A stretch of DNA of 18,641 nt from an uncultured Alphaproteobacteria bacterium (GTDB taxonomy: Bacteria; Pseudomonadota; Alphaproteobacteria; Rhizobiales; Ancalomicrobiaceae): the NCBI GenBank assembly GCA_937892955.1, contig CALBKH010000098.1, positions 1 to 18,641 of the forward strand. Direction: 5' to 3'. The notes beneath the pieces are model-generated. The model was not told the DNA's origin and searched no databases. It worked only from the letters and a program-made list of their open reading frames with translations. Below are positions 6,690 to 12,803 of this stretch, one piece after another. The position numbers were made by a program, and so were the translations under genes. Position 1 is the first letter of the stretch; each line of letters begins with the position of its first letter.

Positions 6690-7403
6690 TCAGGCGCTCG
6701 TCTCGAGCAGCCCCAACAGAGTGTTGACGTAGCCGACGGTGCGGTCCGCCTCGAGCCGCCGATCGAAGCCGACGAAGTCGAAACCGCCGAGCTCGGGGTC
6801 GTGCTCGCGCCCGAGATGCTCGGCGATCGCCGTCGCCAGATCGGCCGCGACGCGCGGGGTGCGCCAGCGCTTGACCAGCGCCAGCCGCCGCGGCCCGGAG
6901 GCGATCACCGTGAAGCCGGGATCGGGCGCGAACTCGGCCGCATCGATCCCGACTTCCTCGGCGAGCTCCCGCACCATGTTGGCGACCGGGTCGAGCCGAT
7001 CGCCGACGACGTCGAGATGGTCGAACGACCCCGACGGCGGATAGGCGAGACCGGCGTTGGCGGTCGTCCGCCCCATCACCCCGACGAGCAGGCGCCGGTC
7101 GGCGGTGGTCAGCGCCGGGACGGGGAAGATGTGGGCATGGGTGTCGCCGGGAAAGCCGCGCCCGCGCCATTCGAGGAAGGTGGCGTAGTCGGTCGGCCGC
7201 GCCGTGGCGCGAAAGGTGTCGCCGTCGAACCCGGCATCCTCGAACAGGAAGAACGGACCGTTCCACAGCGCCGGATTGGCGGCGTGCATCGTCGCGAAAT
7301 GGTCCTCGACCGCCCGCCGCCGATCGCCGTCGAGGTCGAGCGCCGCTCCGACCGTCAGGTCGATCCGCTCCGCCCGCCGCCCAGTCTCGCCGACCGGGCT
7401 CAT
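6690..7403 (-). CDS. NUDIX hydrolase family protein
   Basis: 237-aa protein with a NUDIX core: the helix RELAEEVGI (145-153) matches the RExxEExGU part of the NUDIX box, which holds the metal-binding glutamates. The first half of the box is degenerate: the Gly and Glu expected at 131 and 137 are Asp and Leu. The roughly 80 residues before the core form a separate N-terminal part with WNGPFFLFEDAGFDGDTF. NUDIX enzymes cleave nucleoside diphosphates linked to another group; the substrate here is unknown. The ATG at 7403 overlaps the stop of the upstream EEP-family gene (ATGA, 4 nt), implying translational coupling and a shared transcript. The frame is open further upstream but runs inside that gene. 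Confidence 0.85.
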   Translation of the reverse strand: MSPVGETGRRAERIDLTVGAALDLDGDRRRAVEDHFATMHAANPALWNGPFFLFEDAGFDGDTFRATARPTDYATFLEWRGRGFPGDTHAHIFPVPALTTADRRLLVGVMGRTTANAGLAYPPSGSFDHLDVVGDRLDPVANMVRELAEEVGIDAAEFAPDPGFTVIASGPRRLALVKRWRTPRVAADLATAIAEHLGREHDPELGGFDFVGFDRRLEADRTVGYVNTLLGLLETSA

Positions 7404-8494
7404 CGCGCCGCCTCGCTCGAAAGACGCAGCGACACCGCCACCGGGCAGTGGTCGGACGCCTTCGGCCGATCGAAGCCGACGCGCGGATAGCGCGGGATCG
7501 GCGCCTGCGGCGGCGTCATCCGGTCGAGCGGCACCCGATGGGGCAGGCCGGCGCGGATCACCGTCGGCCGCACCCGGTGATTGGCGCGGGCCAGCGCCGG
7601 CGAAACGAAGAGATGGTCGAGGGCCGAGAGCTCCCGCTCCTCCGGATAGAAATGGGTCCAACGCTCCGCCGGATCGAGCCGTTCGATCAGGTCGGTGGCG
7701 AAGTGGTCGGCGTGGAGCGGATCGAGCCCGGTCGCGTCGACCCGCTCGTGACGCCCCGCCAGCCGCCCGTCACCGAGCCGCTCCAGCCGGATCTTGTCGC
7801 GATAGTCGTTGAGGTCGCCGACGATCATCCAATCGGCCTTGTCGACGCGATCGCCGAACTTGCGCTCGACCAGACGCCGCACCGCGTGCGCCTCGGCGCG
7901 TCGGATGCCCATGGTGCGCTCGCGCCCCTCGCTCATCGACTTGAAATGGCAGACCCAGATGGTCAGCGGTCCGGCCGGTGTCTCGACCTCGACCTCGAGC
8001 GCGTCGCGTTTGAACACCCGATCGTCGAGGTCCGCCCCCCAACGCCGGAGGTCGTCGTTGAAGAGGCCGAGATCGCGATGGGTCAGCGAGGCGTTCGACA
8101 TCACCCGGATCGGGAAGCCGCGCCGGCTCATCACCGCCACGTCGATGCCACGCCGATCGTTGCCCTCGAGCAGGGCGAAATGTTCGTAGGGCTCGTCGAT
8201 CGCCCGCCTCAGATAGCGGTCGTGGAACCAGCGCAGTACCTCGAGCCCGTCGACCTCCTGCAGGCACAGCACGTCGGCGTCGCAGTCGCGGATCGCCTGG
8301 GCGGTCATCTGTCGCTGATCGTCGGAGACGGCGACCTGGAAGGCCTTTTCGATCAGCCGTCCCTCCGCCTCCGAGGCGTGCTCGAAGAGCCCGACCGCCG
8401 GATCCGGCACCCACACGCCGGTCCGCTTGTCGCGGTCCGGAGTGAAGCGCCGGAGCAGGTTCTCGACGTTGAAGGTTGCGATGCGCAGGGGCAC
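7400..8494 (-). CDS. Endonuclease/exonuclease/phosphatase (EEP) family protein
   Basis: 364-aa metal-dependent phosphoesterase of the DNase I-like EEP superfamily. The signature residues are visible in order: ATFNVEN (Asn9), LQEVD (Glu80), CHFKS (His183), GDLND (226-230) and the C-terminal SDHCPVAV (Asp348-His349). These form the metal and phosphate site in the superfamily, so the enzyme should be active; whether it cuts DNA, RNA or a small phosphoester is not clear. I chose the GTG at 8494, giving MPLRIATFNVEN, because GGGAGG lies 8 nt upstream. A GTG at 8524 in the same frame would add 10 residues but has no comparable ribosome site. The product has no export signal. It heads a likely transcript with the NUDIX and PhzF genes, which suggests a shared but unidentified housekeeping or damage-clearance role. 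Confidence 0.9.
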   Translation of the reverse strand: MPLRIATFNVENLLRRFTPDRDKRTGVWVPDPAVGLFEHASEAEGRLIEKAFQVAVSDDQRQMTAQAIRDCDADVLCLQEVDGLEVLRWFHDRYLRRAIDEPYEHFALLEGNDRRGIDVAVMSRRGFPIRVMSNASLTHRDLGLFNDDLRRWGADLDDRVFKRDALEVEVETPAGPLTIWVCHFKSMSEGRERTMGIRRAEAHAVRRLVERKFGDRVDKADWMIVGDLNDYRDKIRLERLGDGRLAGRHERVDATGLDPLHADHFATDLIERLDPAERWTHFYPEERELSALDHLFVSPALARANHRVRPTVIRAGLPHRVPLDRMTPPQAPIPRYPRVGFDRPKASDHCPVAVSLRLSSEAAR

Positions 8495-8652
8495 GGCGAA
8501 AGCCTCCCGAACCGATTCGGCCACCCGTCACACGACGGTCGACCTCACCCGTCTAGACCATTTTTCCGAGGAAAGGGATTCGTCCCCGTCACCGCGGCGA
8601 AGGCGTGGCGAAACACGGCCCGGCGATCGCGCGAAAACGCCGCGTCGCCGCC

Positions 8653-8693
8653 TTGATGCTGACTGATTGGGAATTATATTGACGTATTGGGAA
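8653..8693 (+). promoter_or_regulatory. Predicted promoter and operator of the SCP2-like gene
   Basis: TTGATG (8653-8658), 16 nt, then TATATT (8675-8680) forms a plausible housekeeping promoter in a locally AT-rich stretch. Two identical ATTGGGAA boxes (8666-8673 and 8686-8693) lie exactly 20 bp apart, two helical turns, one in the spacer and one just past the -10 box. That placement suits a repressor. The second box is part of TGACGTATTGGGAAA, which closely resembles a sequence at the merR promoter (11132-11146). Confidence 0.45.
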
Positions 8694-8752
8694 AGGTATG
8701 AGACAGAGTCCTCCGTCGTTCCCCGGAAGGCTCCGCAGCGAGGGATACCATC

Positions 8753-9055
8753 GTGGCCAGTGATGTCCTGGAAGCCAAACTCGAATCGGTTCTACCGGCG
8801 CTCTCCCGCGTCGGTGCGGTGGTGAAGTTCGATCTCGGCGACGACGGGTCCGAGATCCTCGATGCGCGCAGTGCGCCGGCGAAGCTGGTCGCCGACCTCG
8901 ACGTGCCGCCGGACTGCACGATCAAGATCACCCAGGACAATCTCTTGAAGCTGCTCGACGGCAAGCTCGACCCGATGCTCGGTTACACGCTCGGCAAGAT
9001 CAAGGTCGCCGGTTCGCTCGGCGTCGCCATGAAGCTGATCGGCGCTCTCGGTTGA
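8753..9055 (+). CDS. SCP2 sterol-binding domain protein
   Basis: 100-aa protein made of a single SCP2 (sterol carrier protein 2) fold, a small lipid- or acyl-CoA-binding pocket. The segment KLVADLDVPPDCTIKITQDNLLKLLDGKLDPMLGYTLGKIKVAGSLGVAMKL shows the family pattern of a charged strand (CTIKIT), the helix DNLLKLLDGKLDP and the glycine-rich KIKVAGSLGVAMKL that lines the pocket; it spans residues about 45-96. The start is a GTG at 8753 with AGGGA 7 nt upstream. It lacks a signal peptide and should be cytoplasmic. Its position before an acyl-CoA ligase and a beta-oxidation operon suggests it carries fatty acyl-CoA or a related lipid for that pathway, which is an inference. Upstream lies a promoter with paired boxes. 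The distance to the ligase gene (206 nt) leaves open whether they share a transcript. Confidence 0.88.
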   Translation: MASDVLEAKLESVLPALSRVGAVVKFDLGDDGSEILDARSAPAKLVADLDVPPDCTIKITQDNLLKLLDGKLDPMLGYTLGKIKVAGSLGVAMKLIGALG

Positions 9056-9076
9056 ACCACCCGCCGCGAGGGTGGT
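9056..9076 (+). other. Hairpin directly after the SCP2-like gene
   Basis: ACCACCC, a 7-nt loop, GGGTGGT: a perfect 7-bp stem starting on the base after the stop codon. There is no T run, so it is not a classical terminator; it may protect the upstream mRNA end or pause polymerase. A second hairpin, 9-bp GACGTCGGC / GCCGACGTC, lies further on at 9163-9185. Nothing else is evident in the 206 nt before the ligase gene. Confidence 0.4.
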
Positions 9077-9261
9077 GAGAGGTGGGGAAGTGGTGCTGCG
9101 GTCTCGGTCGAGACGCGGCGCCCCGTGGGCGGTCCCGAGCGCTCCTCCCCACCCACGAATTCGACGTCGGCGGCGCGCCGACGTCACGACCATCTCGACG
9201 AGAATTCCCGCGGCGACCGCTCGAAGAGGGGTCGACCGACGCGAACGGGTTGGAGGAAACC

Positions 9262-10932
9262 ATGGCGGTGGCGACGGGTCCGGCGACGGGCATCATCGAG
9301 GCGGCGGTCTCCCGCTGGCCCGAACGTCCGTGCATCGATTTTCTCGGCGCGAAATGGACCTACCGCGAGGTCGGCGATCTGATCGATCGCGCCGCCGCCG
9401 GCTTCCGCCGCCTCGGTGTCGAGAAGGGCACCCGCGTCGGCCTTTGCCTGCCCAACACGCCCTATTACGTCATCTGCTGGTTCGCCGTGCTGAAGGCCGG
9501 CGGCATCGTCGTCAACTTCAATCCGCTCTACGTCGAGCGCGAGCTGAAGCACCAGATCGACGACGCCGGCACCACCATCATGGTGACCCTCGACCTCGAG
9601 GTCATGTACCCCAAGGTCGCCGGCCTCCTCGGCAGGTCGGCGCTCCAGAAGGTGGTCGTCTGCCCGATGGCCGGCATCCTGCCGCCGTTGAAGCGGGTGC
9701 TCTTCACCCTGTTCAAGGGCAAGGAGCGGTCGAAGATCCCCGCCGACGGCCGTCACGTCTCCTTCGCCGAGCTGACATCGAAGCGCGAGACGCTTCCGGC
9801 CATGAAGGTCGACCCCGAGAACGACATCGCCGTGCTCCAGTACACCGGCGGCACCACCGGCGTGCCCAAGGGCGCGATGCTCACCCACGCCAACATCACC
9901 GCCAACGCCGAACAGATCGTCCAGTGGGTGCCGGAACGCTTCCTCGGCGAGCGGCCGAAGATGCTCGGCGTGCTGCCGCTGTTCCACGTCTTCGCCATGA
10001 CGGTGGTGCAGAACTTCGGCCTGCGCCTCGGCGCCGAGCTGATCCTGCTGCCGCGCTTCGAGCTGGGCCAGGTGATGGACGTCATCGAGAAGCAGAAGCC
10101 GTCGGTCTTCCCCGGCGTGCCGACCATCTACACCGCGATCAATTCCGCCGCCGAGAAGGGCGGACGCGATCTCTCCTCGGTGCAGATCTGCATCTCCGGC
10201 GGCGCGCCGCTGCCGGTCGAGGTGCGCACCCGCTTCGAGGCGCTGACCGGCTGCAAGCTGGTGGAAGGCTACGGTCTGACCGAGGCCTCGCCGGTGGTCA
10301 CCTGCAACCCGGTCGATGGTGTGGTCAAGGCCGGGTCGATCGGTCTGGCCCTGCCCGACACCACCCTGTCGATCCGCACCCCGGTCACCTGCGAAACGGA
10401 GATGGCGACGGGCGAGAAGGGCGAGGTCTGTGTCAAGGGTCCGCAGGTCATGCGCGGCTACTGGAAGCGCCCCGGCGAGACCGCCGAGCAGTTCCACGCC
10501 GGTTGGCTGAGGACCGGCGACATCGGTTACCGCGACGAAGACGGCTACGTCTTCCTCGTCGATCGCATCAAGGACATCATCATCTGCGGCGGCTACAACG
10601 TCTATCCGCGCGCCATCGAGGAAGCCCTCAACCATCACCCCGCGGTCGAGGAGGTGACGGTCATCGGTGTGCCCGACAAGTACCGCGGCCAGGCGCCCAA
10701 GGCCTTCGTCAAACTGCGCGACGGCCAGTCGGCGACGCCCGAAGAACTCAACGCCTTCCTCGGTGACTGGCTCTCCAAGATCGAGATGCCGCGCGAGATC
10801 GAGATCCGCGACACCTTGCCCAAAACCATGGTCGGCAAGCTGTCCAAGAAGGAACTGGTGGCCGAGGAGGCGGCGAGCGTCGACCTCTCCGGCGCCGTCG
10901 CGCCCGAATCGGGGACACCCCGAGACGGCTGA
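9262..10932 (+). CDS. fadD: Long-chain fatty-acid--CoA ligase (AMP-binding)
   Basis: Activates free fatty acids to acyl-CoA through an acyl-adenylate, the entry step to beta-oxidation. The 556-aa length is typical of FadD. Adenylate-forming motifs are complete: the phosphate loop YTGGTTGVPKGAMLTH (194-209), GYGLTEASPV (336-345), the ribose-binding Asp in WLRTGDIGY (Asp420), the hinge DRIKDIIICGGYNVYP with the FadD-type GGYNVYP, and the C-terminal catalytic Lys in GKLSKKEL (Lys526). The ATG at 9262 has GGAGG 5 nt upstream; the frame is open before it but through non-coding-like sequence. The gene lies between the SCP2-like protein and the MerR regulator, both same strand, and ahead of the three beta-oxidation enzymes. 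Exact chain length preference cannot be read; the long-chain assignment rests on overall resemblance. Confidence 0.93.
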   Translation: MAVATGPATGIIEAAVSRWPERPCIDFLGAKWTYREVGDLIDRAAAGFRRLGVEKGTRVGLCLPNTPYYVICWFAVLKAGGIVVNFNPLYVERELKHQIDDAGTTIMVTLDLEVMYPKVAGLLGRSALQKVVVCPMAGILPPLKRVLFTLFKGKERSKIPADGRHVSFAELTSKRETLPAMKVDPENDIAVLQYTGGTTGVPKGAMLTHANITANAEQIVQWVPERFLGERPKMLGVLPLFHVFAMTVVQNFGLRLGAELILLPRFELGQVMDVIEKQKPSVFPGVPTIYTAINSAAEKGGRDLSSVQICISGGAPLPVEVRTRFEALTGCKLVEGYGLTEASPVVTCNPVDGVVKAGSIGLALPDTTLSIRTPVTCETEMATGEKGEVCVKGPQVMRGYWKRPGETAEQFHAGWLRTGDIGYRDEDGYVFLVDRIKDIIICGGYNVYPRAIEEALNHHPAVEEVTVIGVPDKYRGQAPKAFVKLRDGQSATPEELNAFLGDWLSKIEMPREIEIRDTLPKTMVGKLSKKELVAEEAASVDLSGAVAPESGTPRDG

Positions 10933-10936
10933 TCGA

Positions 10937-10987
10937 TCCGGCGAGGGGCTCTCTCGCCCGCCGGACCCGCGCCGCACCTCGTGCGGC
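10937..10987 (+). terminator. Weak double-hairpin terminator candidate after fadD
   Basis: Two hairpins follow the fadD stop: TCCGGCG / CGCCGGA (10937-10943 with 10959-10965, inner pairs possible) and GCCGCAC CTC GTGCGGC (10971-10987), the latter followed by TTGCTCC rather than a real T run. Together with a separate promoter candidate at 11120 this suggests that fadD transcription ends or weakens here. Confidence 0.4.
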
Positions 10988-11119
10988 TTGCTCCGCCGGT
11001 CCCTCCGGGCGATCGGCGAGAGAATGGAGAATTCGACCGTTTTCGGCGTTTTTCGTCGGGAAGCGGTGGTGTGGGCGTCCCGTGGAAGCGAACAGAGATC
11101 GAGCCGATGTCGAATTCGC

Positions 11120-11149
11120 GTGACAGGAAAGTGACGTATAGGGCAATAT
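11120..11149 (+). promoter_or_regulatory. Predicted promoter of the merR gene with shared motif
   Basis: GTGACA (11120-11125), 18 nt, CAATAT (11144-11149) is a possible promoter. TGACGTATAGGGCAA (11132-11146) lies between and over the boxes and matches 13 of 15 positions of a sequence at the SCP2-like gene promoter (8680-8694). MerR-family proteins usually bind in the -35/-10 spacer, so autoregulation is a reasonable guess. Boxes are weak matches to consensus. Confidence 0.35.
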
Positions 11150-11194
11150 CCGGCCCCAACGGTCATTTCTCGCAGGTCGCGGAGCCCCTCCGTC

Positions 11195-11590
11195 ATGGAC
11201 AAGATCTATTCGGTCACCGAGCTCGCTCGGGATCTCAGCGTCACGCCGCGCACCATCCGCTTCTACGAGGACCAGGGGCTGATCTCGCCGCAGCGCGCCG
11301 GCAACACCCGCGTCTACACCCATCGCGACCGGGCGCGGATGATCCTCATCCTGCGCGGCAAGCAGCTCGGCTTCTCGCTGCGCGACATCAAGGAATACCT
11401 GGACCTCTACGCGCTGGACGCCACCCAGACGGAACAGGTCCAGCATCTCGCCCGCAAGGCACGCGAGCGCATCGATATGCTCGAGTCGCAGCTGCAGGCG
11501 GTCAAGACCACGCTCTCCGAGCTCAAGGAGATCGAGCGCGCCGCGCTCGAGACCTTGACGGAGCGCGGCTCAGCTCCCGGGACGGTCTGA
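11195..11590 (+). CDS. MerR-family transcriptional regulator (LiuR-like)
   Basis: 131-aa DNA-binding protein. Residues 4-75 form the MerR winged helix: YSVTELARDLSVTPRTIRFYEDQGLI, then the wing around RAGNTRVYTHRDRARM and the second helical pair GFSLRDIKEYLDLY. From about 80 to 122 a continuous heptad-type helix (HLARKARERIDMLESQLQAV...) makes the dimer coiled coil. It has no metal-binding cysteines and no C-terminal ligand domain. Short MerR proteins next to acyl-CoA metabolism genes in alphaproteobacteria belong to the LiuR group, which controls branched-chain amino acid and fatty acid breakdown; I infer the same role here from position, 73 nt upstream of the thiolase operon. The ATG at 11195 gives the expected N-terminus; the ribosome site is weak (GGAG 10 nt upstream). 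The effector is unknown, possibly an acyl-CoA. Confidence 0.9.
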   Translation: MDKIYSVTELARDLSVTPRTIRFYEDQGLISPQRAGNTRVYTHRDRARMILILRGKQLGFSLRDIKEYLDLYALDATQTEQVQHLARKARERIDMLESQLQAVKTTLSELKEIERAALETLTERGSAPGTV

Positions 11591-11663
11591 GGATCCGGCC
11601 GACGTTCGGCCACTTCTCCTCGACGACCGTCCCCCTCGAAATCCACCGTATGGAGACACGTCG

Positions 11664-12803
11664 ATGAAGAAGGTCGTCGTCGCGGGCTATGCCCGTTCGC
11701 CGTTCACCCTCGCCAAGAAGGGCGAACTCGCCACCGTCCGTCCCGATCGCCTCGCCGCCCAGGTGATCGCCGGCCTCGTCGCCCGCACCAAGGTCAATGT
11801 CGACGACATCGAGGATCTCATCCTCGGCTGCGCCTTCCCCGAAGGTGAGCAGGGCCTCAACATGGCTCGCCTCGTCGGCATGATGGCCGGCCTGCCGCAG
11901 TCGGTCGCCGGTCAGACCATCAACCGCTTCTGCGGGTCGTCGATGCAGTCGATCCACTCCGCCGCCGGCGCCATCCAGATGGGCGCGGGCGAGGTCTTCG
12001 TCTGCGCCGGCATCGAGTCCATGACCCGCGTGCCGATGATGGGCTTCAACCCGATGCCCGACCCGGATCTCGCCGCCGCCATGCCGGGCGCCTACATCGG
12101 CATGGGCGACACCGCCGAGAACGTCGCGGCGCGCTGGGGCATCACCCGCGCCCAGATGGAAGAGTTCGCCGTCGCCTCGCACGTCAAAGCGAACGCCGCC
12201 CGCGCCGCGGGCAAGTTCGAGGCCGAGATCGTCCCGGTCACCGACAAGAAGGGCAAGGTCGTCTCGACCGACGGCTGCATCCGTCCGGAGACCACGGCCG
12301 AAGGCCTCGCCACGCTGAAGCCGGCCTTCTCGGCCACCGGCCTCGTCACCGCCGGCACCTCGTCGCCGCTCACCGACGGCGCCTCCGCCACCCTGATCTG
12401 CTCGCTCGACTACGCCGAGAAGCACGGCCTCGAGCCGCTCGCGGCGATCAGGTCGATCGCGGTGTCGGGCTGCGATCCGGAGATCATGGGCATCGGCCCG
12501 GTCGGCTCGTCGCTCAAGGCGGCGGCGCGCGCCGGTATCGACGTCAAGTCGATCGACGTCGTCGAACTCAACGAGGCCTTCGCCAGCCAGGCGCTCGCCT
12601 GCATCCGCGACCTCGGCCTCGACCCGGCGAAGATCAACCTCGACGGCGGCGCCATCGCTCTCGGTCATCCGCTCGGCGCCACCGGCGCCCGCATCGTCGG
12701 CAAGGCCGCCTCGCTGATGAAGCGCGAAGGCCTCAAGACCGGTCTCGCCACCCAGTGCATCGGCGGCGGCCAGGGTATCGCCACCATCCTGGAGGCGCTG
12801 TGA
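11664..12803 (+). CDS. fadA: Acetyl-CoA acyltransferase (3-ketoacyl-CoA thiolase)
   Basis: Last step of the beta-oxidation cycle: CoA-dependent cleavage of 3-ketoacyl-CoA to acetyl-CoA and a shortened acyl-CoA. The 379-aa protein has the thiolase catalytic set: nucleophile Cys90 in NRFCGSS, His335 in GHPLGATGAR and Cys365 in QCIGGGQG, plus the NEAFA motif before the His. The ATG at 11664 has GGAGA 7 nt upstream. Its stop overlaps the start of the HAD/ECH gene by one base (TGATG), so the two are translationally coupled, as expected for subunits of a trifunctional complex. The sequence cannot exclude acetyl-CoA C-acetyltransferase activity, but the partner genes favour a beta-oxidation thiolase of the FadA/FadI kind. 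Confidence 0.94.
   Translation: MKKVVVAGYARSPFTLAKKGELATVRPDRLAAQVIAGLVARTKVNVDDIEDLILGCAFPEGEQGLNMARLVGMMAGLPQSVAGQTINRFCGSSMQSIHSAAGAIQMGAGEVFVCAGIESMTRVPMMGFNPMPDPDLAAAMPGAYIGMGDTAENVAARWGITRAQMEEFAVASHVKANAARAAGKFEAEIVPVTDKKGKVVSTDGCIRPETTAEGLATLKPAFSATGLVTAGTSSPLTDGASATLICSLDYAEKHGLEPLAAIRSIAVSGCDPEIMGIGPVGSSLKAAARAGIDVKSIDVVELNEAFASQALACIRDLGLDPAKINLDGGAIALGHPLGATGARIVGKAASLMKREGLKTGLATQCIGGGQGIATILEAL

Noticed and set aside
7770..8531. 253-codon minus-strand frame overlapping the EEP gene
   Set aside because: Out-of-frame shadow; the EEP frame carries all catalytic signatures.
9184..11202. 672-codon minus-strand frame opposite fadD
   Set aside because: Shadow of the acyl-CoA ligase, which has all adenylate-forming motifs and a good ribosome site.
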